From: a virus
Length of the DNA stretch: 30,740 bases
Virus record (IMG/VR): IMGVR_UViG_3300034061_000175
Coordinates: 1 to 30,740 of that record
Strand: one strand, 5' to 3'
The notes below the pieces were generated by a model that ran no database searches, was not told the origin of the DNA, and was given only the letters and a program-made list of their open reading frames with translations. Of this stretch, positions 7,129 through 13,563 are shown piece by piece (the first letter of the stretch is position 1; every line of letters starts with the position of its first letter). Position numbers and translations under genes: made by a program.

Positions 7129-7273
7129 TAGTCAGGACAGGATTCGAACCTGTATGCGCCCTCGTATCGGAACCTTTTAATTGTTTTTTGAGTGCGCTAT
7201 CCGCAATCGAAATGTTTACGCCCTTACGGGTCTACTCATTCCTACTCAGCGTCTACCATTCCGCCACCTGACT
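7129..7273 (-). tRNA. Non-canonical tRNA-like gene, 145 nt, anticodon not assigned
   Basis: The 5' AGTCAGG pairs perfectly with 3' CCTGACT (7-bp acceptor, then A; CCA not encoded). The D arm GCG-GAATGGTAGA-CGC is of tRNA-Leu type, and the T arm ACAGG-TTCGAAT-CCTGT is perfect. Between the D arm and T stem there are 95 nt, where a class II tRNA has under 40. The insert holds a CCC-GTAA-GGG hairpin and a longer stem GCGCACTC/GAGGGCGC with one mismatch. TGAGT and ACTCA could form an anticodon stem around an intron-like 50 nt. I cannot name an anticodon. Eight T residues follow the 3' end. It may be intron-bearing, a fused tRNA, or a tRNA mimic. Confidence 0.7.
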
Positions 7274-7277
7274 ATTT

Positions 7278-7300
7278 CATCTTATTCTGATTTAAAGGTT
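7278..7300. repeat. 23-bp direct repeat, copy 2 (flanks tRNA-like gene)
   Basis: Matches 7095-7117 exactly. It contains the stop codon and last codons of the 63-residue gene 7282-7473 and, just beyond, an orphan copy of the next gene's ATG. Confidence 0.95.
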
Positions 7301-7473
7301 TCGTTAAATTCTTTGATTGACTTACCTATTCTGCCAATACGATATGCTTCTGTAACTCTTTCATTCTCCATTTCTTTGGCTTGTTTAAACCATTCTTGTA
7401 TTTTATCATAACTACATAAGTCAGGATAATTTAACCAAGTATCTTGCAACCATTCTACTGCTGTCTGTTTCAT
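7282..7473 (-). CDS. Hypothetical small protein (TAVEWL family), 63 aa
   Basis: Begins MKQTAVEWLQDTWLNYPDLC and contains WFKQAKEMENERVTEAYRIG. The same pattern (M K x T A V E W L ... A K E M E ... E A) occurs in the 77-residue protein at 14532-14765, so the two are paralogues. This type is common in Bacteroidota phages with no known role. It couples to the YqaJ gene by an ATGA overlap. Confidence 0.7.
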   Translation of the reverse strand: MKQTAVEWLQDTWLNYPDLCSYDKIQEWFKQAKEMENERVTEAYRIGRIGKSIKEFNETFKSE

Positions 7474-8141
7474 ATCGTATTAAATAAGTTGTTATAATAC
7501 TCACGCGCTAACTCTATCTTTTCTTGGATTTGCCATATTACTGTTTCGTCACGTTCTACCTTGAATACTTTGATTCGTCTTTCGTTAGGAATGTTATCGA
7601 AGTTATGCTTCTTTTGTACGAAATCACGGATGTCTAAGTCTTCGTCTATCTTGTGTTGTTTCCAGTGTTCACGTCTTACTTCGTCTTCTACGATGTCAAA
7701 AGGTGTATTCATTAAGCAGTAACACAATAACGATTCAGTCTTTCCCGTTAACCACATATAACCTTGTAATTGATAATAGTAGTCTTTGTTAGGTATTTCA
7801 GTTTCTAAGAATGGGAACGTTGTAGCATCCCAAGAAGATTTTACGTCTAAAAGTATTTCGTTCGTGTTTACGTCAGGCACACCGCTTATAAAGTCATTCT
7901 CGAAGCGTTCTTCATTCTTGTAAATGAATCCTAAGTTTAAGACATCGTTGACAAAACTAATAGCTTCGTCTTCTACTTGGTTGCCTTTGTCGGTATAACG
8001 TGACCAAAACTCTTTTTTAATTCCGTACTTATGTTCTAATACTAATTCTTGAATATAAGTCTTAGCTGTTTGCGATAGGCTATCCCCTTTGGTTCGGGGG
8101 GTAGCCATTAACTTACCTATTTGTGAACAACGTATTTTCAT
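7470..8141 (-). CDS. YqaJ-type / lambda-like exonuclease, 223 aa
   Basis: A PD-(D/E)XK nuclease by motif: an early Glu region (GNQVEDEAISFV, about residues 53-64), then FISGVPDV and LLDVKSSWD (about 84-107), giving the D...DxK core, and a later YYYQLQGYMWLTG helix typical of YqaJ recombinases. Such enzymes digest one strand of duplex DNA ends, leaving substrate for the annealing protein encoded directly upstream (ATGA overlap). Together they form a two-protein recombination system. The length is normal. Confidence 0.85.
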   Translation of the reverse strand: MKIRCSQIGKLMATPRTKGDSLSQTAKTYIQELVLEHKYGIKKEFWSRYTDKGNQVEDEAISFVNDVLNLGFIYKNEERFENDFISGVPDVNTNEILLDVKSSWDATTFPFLETEIPNKDYYYQLQGYMWLTGKTESLLCYCLMNTPFDIVEDEVRREHWKQHKIDEDLDIRDFVQKKHNFDNIPNERRIKVFKVERDETVIWQIQEKIELAREYYNNLFNTI

Positions 8142-8674
8142 AACTCAGTGATTTGTTTAAGTTGTGACGCATCTAAATCAAACTTCTCTATCAACTGCTC
8201 TATTTGATATTCTCCGTTCTTAATTGCTTCGATAGCTTTGTTAAAACGAGTTGAATCAATCTTTGATTTCTTTTGTTTAGGTTGTTCGTCTTTTACTTGT
8301 TCGCCACTTGCATCCGTGTCTTTGTCGGTCACTAAACATAACATACTGCTGATGGCATAACGACGAAAATAAGTACAACCCGAACCGAAAGACTGATAGT
8401 CATTCATTCCTTTTAACGCTACTTGTGGTATTTCTACCATTGAATCAATACATTCACCGCTTTCTGCGTGGAATACTGTTGTGCATAGGTAAGTAGTACC
8501 TTCTTTAGTGTTTAAGGTTTGTGTGAATCCTAATCCGTGTTTTTGTAGTAATGGATTAATCACTTCAAAGATTTTAGGCAAGTCAGCGTAAGAATAGCCG
8601 TAGCCTTGTGTCGCCTTGTGAATTACAGGCACTTCTTGTTGGAACAAAGCCAACGATTTAAATAAATTTTTCAT
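8138..8674 (-). CDS. erf: Erf-family single-strand annealing protein, 178 aa
   Basis: The ERF core is clear: YGYSYADLPKIFEVINPLL, GLGFTQTL, TTVFHAESGE, then GSGCTYFRRYAISSMLCLVT and the DTDA ending. Erf proteins form rings on single-stranded DNA and anneal complementary strands. A charged linker (EQVKDEQPKQKKSK) leads to a small C-terminal helical domain. It is the first gene after a well-formed promoter and is coupled to the exonuclease. Confidence 0.9.
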   Translation of the reverse strand: MKNLFKSLALFQQEVPVIHKATQGYGYSYADLPKIFEVINPLLQKHGLGFTQTLNTKEGTTYLCTTVFHAESGECIDSMVEIPQVALKGMNDYQSFGSGCTYFRRYAISSMLCLVTDKDTDASGEQVKDEQPKQKKSKIDSTRFNKAIEAIKNGEYQIEQLIEKFDLDASQLKQITEL

Positions 8675-8697
8675 AGGTGTTAAATTAAAATTATAAG

Positions 8698-8726
8698 CAA
8701 ATATAAGTATTATTTTTATATCGCAA
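8698..8726 (-). promoter_or_regulatory. Bacteroidota-type promoter for the erf operon
   Basis: Minus strand: TTG (8726-8724), 18 nt, TATATTTG (8705-8698) followed by C. This is a full match to TTG / TAnnTTTG. The erf ATG follows 23 nt downstream. It lies in the only sizeable gap between the nuclease-like gene and erf. Confidence 0.8.
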
Positions 8727-8733
8727 TCTATTT

Positions 8734-9078
8734 TTAGAAAAAATCATTCAATGGAAATAAAATTCCTTTACTTGTGTTTGCGTCACCGCCATATACATCA
8801 CGAGTAGATTTAAGATATTTACGGCAAAGCCTTCTTAATTCGTCTTTTTCTACCATTACAAAGTGCTTTTCACTTAACCAATAGCAATAGTAGTCTGCTT
8901 CGCTTGTAGCTATTCCTGAAGGCTTATTTCGGCTTTCGTATTCTACGAATATGTTACCACTTTCTAAACACTTGAAGTCGCGTTTTACTTCAATCTTTTT
9001 ACCAAGTAATTCATATAATGCAGTTTCGTAGGATAACCCTATTTCTAAATCGTATTTAAAGTCGCTATTGTGTTTCAT
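8734..9078 (-). CDS. Putative PD-(D/E)XK-like small nuclease, 114 aa
   Basis: The segment KKIEVKRDFKCLESGNIFVE followed by YESRNKPSGIATSEADYYCY has the spacing of a small nuclease-like fold (E.K, then hydrophobic-E, then G...T.ADYY), with the length of Holliday-junction-resolvase-like phage proteins. It overlaps ninG by 14 nt and ends the replication operon just before the erf promoter. The fold is inferred by eye; a catalytic triad is not certain. Confidence 0.5.
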   Translation of the reverse strand: MKHNSDFKYDLEIGLSYETALYELLGKKIEVKRDFKCLESGNIFVEYESRNKPSGIATSEADYYCYWLSEKHFVMVEKDELRRLCRKYLKSTRDVYGGDANTSKGILFPLNDFF

Positions 9079-9586
9079 ATTCTTTTATCTTTTTTTTGTA
9101 TGTTTCTATTATTTCTTTTAGTTCTTCTTTTGTGAACTTTCGTGTTTTCTTAGCTTCAGCTTCTAATAACTGAAATTCACCTTCGCCTATCTTTTTTAAT
9201 AGGTTTTCACGATAATTAATTAAATTGCCCGAAAGGAACGTGTTACAATGTTCGCATTGAAGATGTACGTTGTTTTCGTCAAACCTTACGTTATAGTGAT
9301 TGTTAGCGTTCCAAAAATGACCAGCATTTTCTTTCTTTGGCGTTTTTTGGCAGCTTATACATACGTTGCCTTTGTCCCTTAGTCTTATGTATTTATTAAA
9401 AGTTATTTGTGCTAATTTAATGTAGTCTTGTAGTGTCATTAAATCGGTTTTCATTTTAGCTTTCGTCTTTTTCCACGCTTTTGATTTAGCTTCTTCTACG
9501 AAAACACGAACGCACTCATCTTTAAAGCAGTACTTTTGTAAGAACTTTACTGGTTCAAAGGTTTCTTTGCAGTGCTTACACTTCAT
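9065..9586 (-). CDS. ninG: NinG (Rap)-like recombination endonuclease, 173 aa
   Basis: Shows the NinG pattern: an N-terminal zinc-binding set (CKHC at residues 3-6, then C20 and C25), then YIRLRDKGNVCISCQK, GHFWNANNHYNVRF and LQCEHCNTF, with a basic helical tail. NinG/Rap of lambda is a structure-specific endonuclease that cuts recombination intermediates. The gene lies downstream of the helicase with tight overlaps, fitting a replication-recombination role. Confidence 0.85.
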   Translation of the reverse strand: MKCKHCKETFEPVKFLQKYCFKDECVRVFVEEAKSKAWKKTKAKMKTDLMTLQDYIKLAQITFNKYIRLRDKGNVCISCQKTPKKENAGHFWNANNHYNVRFDENNVHLQCEHCNTFLSGNLINYRENLLKKIGEGEFQLLEAEAKKTRKFTKEELKEIIETYKKKIKEYETQ

Positions 9587-9876
9587 AACGTAACGTCTTT
9601 AAATTGTATTTCTTTTCTTAACATTTCTATTTCGTGTTTTAAGTCAAGGTTTATAAGTTCTAACCTAAATAAACTTTTGTTAGCTATTCGGTATTCGTTT
9701 TCTAATTGTAAAAAAACACGATGTATTTCTTTAACGTCTTTTAAACTTTGTGACATAGAATCTATTAAGTCAGTTCTATTAGGATGGTTTTGTTTTATTT
9801 CGTCTAATGATAGGCTAATCTTAGCGTGTAATGCTCCTATCTGAACGCTTGTTTTTAGTAGTATTAAATCTTCCAT
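9583..9876 (-). CDS. Coiled-coil hypothetical protein, 97 aa
   Basis: Almost wholly helical, with heptad-like spacing in the second half (LQLENEYRIANKSLFRLELI, LDLKHEIEMLRKEIQF). No catalytic motif. It sits between the helicase and ninG and overlaps the latter by ATGA. It may be a structural or loader partner, but no family is recognised. Confidence 0.6.
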   Translation of the reverse strand: MEDLILLKTSVQIGALHAKISLSLDEIKQNHPNRTDLIDSMSQSLKDVKEIHRVFLQLENEYRIANKSLFRLELINLDLKHEIEMLRKEIQFKDVTL

Positions 9877-9879
9877 AGT

Positions 9880-10881
9880 TTAAAAAGGTGTATCTTCTGC
9901 TAATCTACGTAACTTTTCAGAAGTGGTTAATATTTCGTTTGTTTCTATTCGTGTTTGTGTAGGCTGTTTTTTAATTTGTGGTTCGTGTTTTTGCTCATTT
10001 GCAAATTGCTTTACAAAAGTATAACCTTCTTTTTCTTCTAAATAGTAGTTTAAGGTTTCTTTATCAAACTTTATAAGCATTTTACCTATCTCTCCATTCG
10101 AACGGGGTTTAATTTTGTTGAAATAAATTTGTGCTTCATTGTATTCGGGGTTTTCCCTGTGTACTGTTATCATACATTTGCCCGAGTTAAACCATTCAGA
10201 ACCACCTTTTAAATCAAATGGAGTAGGTGGGTTTCTTTTGCCGTTTTCCTTCTCGGTTAATTTAGGGTGAATGATTGTGTGTAGATGCAAGTTGTTTTCT
10301 TCAGCTATAAAGTTGCGTAATGGTAAAACATATTCCAAATATTGAGCATATCCGCCATATTTTTCGTAGTCGTGGCTTAGGTCTTTCCAGCTATCTATTG
10401 AAGCAGTGTGTAATTCTTCGTCTTTTTTTAGCTTTATTGCCCATTCCCAAAATTCTTTAGGTGTTATTTTACCCTTTGTTTCTTTTCGAGTTATTATGTT
10501 GAAGTGACGTAAAACCCATTCCATAGCCATAGTTATTTCTAAATCAGTAATTACATTTCTTGCGTTAGGGTCAAAACTTTTACCCGTCTTTTTTTGTATT
10601 AAATCTGCAACTATTTCAGTTGTGTTACCTACGTCAGGAAAATAAACCAAGTGTTTCCATCCGTAAAATTTAGAAGTATTTACTAAACACTCCATTAAGA
10701 ATTGAGTTTTACCACTTTGCGGGTAACCTGTCCAATCAGTACAATTACCCAAACTCATTGAATAGTATTTATGTAGTTCGTCAAAACCTAAATACTTTCC
10801 TTTTACGTGATAGTTGTCGCGATGTTTGTATAAGGTTTCTACTACGTCACCTTGTTCTGCTATTTTAAATCCTTGTATCAT
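9880..10881 (-). CDS. DnaB-like replicative helicase ATPase, 333 aa
   Basis: RecA-fold ATPase with Walker A GYPQSGKT at about residues 52-59. Further along come HLHTIIHPKLTE and GGSEWFNSGKCMITVHR, which resemble the C-terminal domain of DnaB/Twinkle helicases (SF4). The N-terminal DnaB domain is missing. I set the start at ATG 10881, which overlaps the upstream stop as ATGA; the GTG at 10887 is less likely. The C-terminus ends AEDTPF, an SSB-like acidic-Pro-Phe tip. It lies next to the initiator, so it is probably the replication helicase. Confidence 0.75.
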   Translation of the reverse strand: MIQGFKIAEQGDVVETLYKHRDNYHVKGKYLGFDELHKYYSMSLGNCTDWTGYPQSGKTQFLMECLVNTSKFYGWKHLVYFPDVGNTTEIVADLIQKKTGKSFDPNARNVITDLEITMAMEWVLRHFNIITRKETKGKITPKEFWEWAIKLKKDEELHTASIDSWKDLSHDYEKYGGYAQYLEYVLPLRNFIAEENNLHLHTIIHPKLTEKENGKRNPPTPFDLKGGSEWFNSGKCMITVHRENPEYNEAQIYFNKIKPRSNGEIGKMLIKFDKETLNYYLEEKEGYTFVKQFANEQKHEPQIKKQPTQTRIETNEILTTSEKLRRLAEDTPF

Positions 10882-11528
10882 TGCCACGAAAATTTATTAG
10901 GTTGTTCACTAAAATCAGTAGGTTTAGGATTAAACTTGTCATCGTTTCGTTTCCATTGTGCTAATCTACGAGAATAACTCCAAGTTCTTTGTAATTCAAA
11001 TTTAAGTTTAGGGTTTTTATCCAAAGTTGCTTCAGTCCAATACGAATAAAAATCGTTAAGCATTTCTTTATTATAAATATCCAAATAGTCTTTTAGAGAA
11101 TCAGCAAATTTTAATTTGCGTTGTTCTATTGTTTCTTGTTTATTTGTTTCTTGTTTATTTATACTAACAGTGCTTTGACTGTGCTTTGTACTGTGCTTTT
11201 GCAGTGCTTTGTCTAGTGCTTTGGTAGATGCTTTGGTATTTTTTACAATAGCAATTATGTTAGAAGAGTATTGATTTTTACTAATTTCTACCATTTCTAC
11301 GAATCCAAATTCTACTAATTCATTTAATCCTGCCGAGTAAGTTCTCCAATTTTTTACTCCTATTGCTTCCATAACCATTTGAGAAGGAAGTCCGAATTTA
11401 TCTTTCCATCCTAAACGATTGCAGTGTTCAATAGCAAAAAAATAAATTGCATAATGAATAGGCTTTACTTTGTCAGGATTATCAAACGCCCAGTTGCAGA
11501 AATTTCTACTTAAATCATAACTATTCAT
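10878..11528 (-). CDS. Replication initiator-like protein carrying iterons, 216 aa
   Basis: The N-terminal half (CNWAFDNPDKVKPIHYAIYF, then GLPSQMVMEAIGVKNWRTYS and LNELVEFGFVEMVEI) has the winged-helix pattern of DnaD/O-type replication proteins. A low-complexity middle (KASTKALDKALQKHSTKHSQ) and a basic C-terminal part follow. The low-complexity stretch is encoded by DNA repeats whose spacing is not a multiple of three, so the repeats seem selected as DNA, as in the lambda O gene where the origin lies within the initiator. I prefer ATG 11528 (8-nt overlap with the upstream stop) to the TTG at 11537. The helicase gene follows immediately. Confidence 0.7.
   Translation of the reverse strand: MNSYDLSRNFCNWAFDNPDKVKPIHYAIYFFAIEHCNRLGWKDKFGLPSQMVMEAIGVKNWRTYSAGLNELVEFGFVEMVEISKNQYSSNIIAIVKNTKASTKALDKALQKHSTKHSQSTVSINKQETNKQETIEQRKLKFADSLKDYLDIYNKEMLNDFYSYWTEATLDKNPKLKFELQRTWSYSRRLAQWKRNDDKFNPKPTDFSEQPNKFSWQ
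11130..11234. other. Predicted replication origin: six iterons plus AT-rich tandem repeat
   Basis: Six copies of GTGCTTT(G), the last with A for G, start at 11170, 11181, 11193, 11204, 11216 and 11228 on the plus strand, so spacing is 11-12 bp, about one helical turn. Directly beside them is a perfect 15-bp AT-rich tandem repeat (GTTTCTTGTTTATTT at 11131-11145 and 11146-11160), suited to strand opening. All of this lies inside the initiator-like gene. The layout matches lambda-type origins, but no experiment supports it here. Confidence 0.65.
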
Positions 11529-11715
11529 TTGGCTCAAGATTATAATAAAACTTTAAAATAAAAGGAAGTAATTTTTCAATATCATTGTTTGAAATTGTAA
11601 CCGCCGCTCTATTTTCTCCTTCTACACATTCAAAACATAAATACTCACCAATGCTTACAAACATAACATCATTTAAAACATTTGCACATTGAAACTCTAA
11701 ATAATCTTTACGCAT
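11521..11715 (-). CDS. Hypothetical protein, 64 aa
   Basis: Begins MRKDYLEFQCANVLNDVMFV and includes GEYLCFECVEGENRAAVTIS, a small likely alpha/beta protein with three cysteines. It is the first gene after the structured RNA and its terminator, and its stop overlaps the initiator start by 8 nt. Its expression would depend on reading through that terminator or on a promoter I cannot see. No family is recognised. Confidence 0.6.
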   Translation of the reverse strand: MRKDYLEFQCANVLNDVMFVSIGEYLCFECVEGENRAAVTISNNDIEKLLPFILKFYYNLEPNE

Positions 11716-11735
11716 AACTTAATTTTTTAGTACAT

Positions 11736-11788
11736 AAAAAAACCCCTTAAACTCCCGTGCATCCTACCTCACGTTCATTTAAAGGGTT
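11736..11788 (-). terminator. Terminator hairpin at the end of the structured RNA
   Basis: An 11-bp stem (AACCCTTTAAA with TTTAAGGGGTT, one U-G pair) followed by seven T residues on the minus strand. The 26-nt loop carries an inner hairpin CGTG/CACG. The next ATG is about 20 nt downstream, so it can act as an attenuator for the replication genes. Confidence 0.75.
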
Positions 11789-11831
11789 AAATAATTCCTT
11801 TCGAGTTTATAATGTAGGATGAACTCGTCTG
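11736..11831 (-). ncRNA. Structured RNA with two complementary hairpin loops, leader or sRNA
   Basis: Minus strand, in order. Hairpin A (11827-11802) has stem CGAGTT/AACTCG and a 14-nt loop beginning CATCCTAC (11821-11814). A short AT linker follows. Hairpin B is the terminator stem, with an inner hairpin whose 10-nt loop contains GTAGGATG (11767-11760). The two loops are perfectly complementary over 8 nt, as for a kissing or pseudoknot interaction. A TATATTTG box lies just upstream and a T-run ends it. No reading frame of note fits the region. It may be a small RNA or a regulated leader of the replication operon. Structure read by eye, not folded by program. Confidence 0.65.
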
Positions 11832-11839
11832 CAAATATA
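11832..11839 (-). promoter_or_regulatory. Promoter -7 box (TATATTTG) for the structured RNA
   Basis: TTATATTTGC on the minus strand, the same 10 bases as at the two strong promoters 8698 and 15066. No TTG is found 17-20 nt upstream (TTT at best), so it may be weak or need an activator. The transcript would start right before hairpin A. Confidence 0.55.
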
Positions 11840-11846
11840 ACGTTAT

Positions 11847-12281
11847 TTACTTATATAAAGTTGCCTCCTCAAATAAATATTCTTCGTTTAACAATTTGCG
11901 TTTTATATCCTGTAGTTCAGTAGTGTTTTTACATTCTAAAATATCGGTCATTAACTGCGTACCGTTGTATTTCTTTCCGTCTTTTTCTATCAAATCAACG
12001 TGAATTTTCTTTGGTTCGTAGAATATTTCACGATAATCTTTTACGTTATGTTCATACATTTCGTCTTTGTATCTATTATAGTCGTAGTGTTTCTTTATTC
12101 CGTTGATTATAGTAGCGTGTGTCTTATCGAATAATTGTCCTATTTCTACTAATGACATTCCGTCTTTGTGTAGCATCGCATATAAATAGCTTCGCTTGTC
12201 TAAAAACCTTCTATAACGCGCCTTAGTTACTAACCCATCACGCTGTATTATTTCTTTTATTTTATCAATCCTGTCTTGCAT
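11847..12281 (-). CDS. DnaA domain IV-like protein, 144 aa
   Basis: Residues about 25-70 (YRRFLDKRSYLYAMLHKDG, MSLVEIGQLFDKTHATIINGI) match the helix-turn-helix of DnaA domain IV, in which the signature reads (S)L.EIG..F....H.T....I. The ATPase domain is absent, so it would bind DNA but not act as a full initiator. The C-terminal half is charged and variable. Position just upstream of the structured RNA and replication genes suggests a role in origin recognition or its control; an alternative is a transcription regulator. Confidence 0.65.
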   Translation of the reverse strand: MQDRIDKIKEIIQRDGLVTKARYRRFLDKRSYLYAMLHKDGMSLVEIGQLFDKTHATIINGIKKHYDYNRYKDEMYEHNVKDYREIFYEPKKIHVDLIEKDGKKYNGTQLMTDILECKNTTELQDIKRKLLNEEYLFEEATLYK

Positions 12282-12313
12282 ACATTATAAGTATTATTAT
12301 TTCAAAAATTAAG

Positions 12314-12529
12314 TTAAAAATTGTCTTCATTGTCCAACTTCTTTATTAGTTTCTTCATTGCTTCGTATTCCGTGTAGTGTAAACTGAAAATGGTTTTATC
12401 TGAAATAGATATATCCCAACCTTCGCCATTACTCCACTTGCATACTTCAATGTAATCTATCGATTCATTATGATAAATGTCATCTAACATAACCATCGCG
12501 CTTTTTCTTTTGTTAAATTGTGCTTTCAT
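12314..12529 (-). CDS. Hypothetical protein, 71 aa
   Basis: Begins MKAQFNKRKSAMVMLDDIYH and continues with a beta-like centre (GWDISISDKTIFSLHYTEYE) and a helical acidic end (LIKKLDNEDNF). Separated from the methyltransferase gene by 47 AT-rich bases and from the DnaA-like gene by 32. No family is recognised. Confidence 0.6.
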   Translation of the reverse strand: MKAQFNKRKSAMVMLDDIYHNESIDYIEVCKWSNGEGWDISISDKTIFSLHYTEYEAMKKLIKKLDNEDNF

Positions 12530-12576
12530 TGAATATTATATTATACTGTTGTGCTTAAATTATACGTTATTGCATA

Positions 12577-13386
12577 TTATATTTCGCTAAATAAATTTTT
12601 ACTTTCTTTTCCTATTTCTGTTTTTGCATATCCAAACTCTTGAATGTCTTTTTTGCGTTGAATTGTTTTATTTATCCATTCAGTTGCATTTTTATGAAAA
12701 TCTTTTTTAATTTCAAATCCGTATGCTTTTCTATTTAATTCAATAGCCGCTACTAAAGTTGAACCACTACCTGCGCATGGGTCTATTACAATATCTCCTT
12801 CATCTGTAAAAATTTCAATTAGCTTTTTTATAAGTTTAACAGGCTTTTGTGTTGGGTGTAGCTTCTCTATGTTTTCGTCACGTTCCCAGTCAATACAGTT
12901 AAAAATCATTTTGCCGTTATTATTAAATTTTGGAAGTTTCTCACGATAAAACAAAAGTCCATATTCACAATTTCCGACTATTTTCATATTTGCTTTTAAT
13001 ACCTGCGCTGAAAAGTTTTTTCTAAATACAAGGTTGATATAGTTATTCAATCCATAACGCTTTGCAAGTTCAATTAAATACATTTGTTGGTCAAATGCAC
13101 AAAATACAATCATTGCTGGCGCTTGTCCTCTTTCTTTTGGTTCTTTCTTTAATAATTTACTACAAAAATGCATAAATTCAGCAGGTCTGAAATTTTCATC
13201 GGTATCGAAAAAAGATTTACCTGCTAATTCGCTTTCTCCATTTGCGTTATCTCCGTCTTTATACCAAGCTGGATTACTTGCATAAGCATTGTTTCCTAAA
13301 TTATAAGGAATATCCGCAATAATTAATTGTGCTTTCTGAATATTATATGTTTTAAAATTCTGAAAATGGTCATTAAATAAAATCAT
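12577..13386 (-). CDS. DNA methyltransferase (N6-adenine/N4-cytosine type), 269 aa
   Basis: The catalytic motif ADIPYNLG (residues 24-31; DIPY in place of DPPY) comes before the AdoMet-binding motif DPCAGSGST at 202-210, and HPTQKP lies at 177-182. The order is that of the beta class (N6_N4_Mtase). It transfers a methyl group from AdoMet to an exocyclic amino group in DNA. No restriction endonuclease is nearby, so it is an orphan enzyme, perhaps protecting phage DNA from host restriction. The target cannot be read from the sequence. Three 10-bp repeats lie just upstream. Confidence 0.88.
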   Translation of the reverse strand: MILFNDHFQNFKTYNIQKAQLIIADIPYNLGNNAYASNPAWYKDGDNANGESELAGKSFFDTDENFRPAEFMHFCSKLLKKEPKERGQAPAMIVFCAFDQQMYLIELAKRYGLNNYINLVFRKNFSAQVLKANMKIVGNCEYGLLFYREKLPKFNNNGKMIFNCIDWERDENIEKLHPTQKPVKLIKKLIEIFTDEGDIVIDPCAGSGSTLVAAIELNRKAYGFEIKKDFHKNATEWINKTIQRKKDIQEFGYAKTEIGKESKNLFSEI

Positions 13387-13396
13387 ATTTCTTTTT

Positions 13397-13426
13397 TTTT
13401 ATTAGTTATTATTAGTTGTTATTAGT
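13397..13426. repeat. Three 10-bp tandem repeats upstream of the methyltransferase
   Basis: TTTTATTAGT, TATTATTAGT and TGTTATTAGT on the plus strand (ACTAATAA on the minus), in phase every 10 bp, 10-40 nt before the methyltransferase ATG. They overlap the last codons and stop of the small gene 13402-13563. They may be an operator or a simple-sequence tract. Confidence 0.7.
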
Positions 13427-13563
13427 TCTACTTTGTGAATAATCTTTTCCCAAACGTCAGCTTTTCGTTTAGCGTCTTCAGGTGAATTAGCTTGTATAAT
13501 CTTATAGGATAGTTCCTTCTTACATCCGAAAGTAAACCATATCCAAACCTTATACTTATTCAT
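13402..13563 (-). CDS. Hypothetical protein, 53 aa
   Basis: ATG 13563 to TAA 13402, starting MNKYKVWIWFTFGCKKELSY. It overlaps the upstream stop by 8 nt (ATGAATAA) and fills what would be a 170-bp gap. The segment IIQANSPEDAKRKADVW (residues 22-38) resembles small ligand-responsive or DNA-associated phage proteins with an AxSPEDAxxKA pattern, but no function is assigned. The C-terminus (TTNNN) is encoded by the 10-bp repeats. Confidence 0.6.
   Translation of the reverse strand: MNKYKVWIWFTFGCKKELSYKIIQANSPEDAKRKADVWEKIIHKVELITTNNN

Noticed and set aside
7129-7273. tmRNA
   Set aside because: A regular D arm is present and no peptide tag frame is found, unlike tmRNA.
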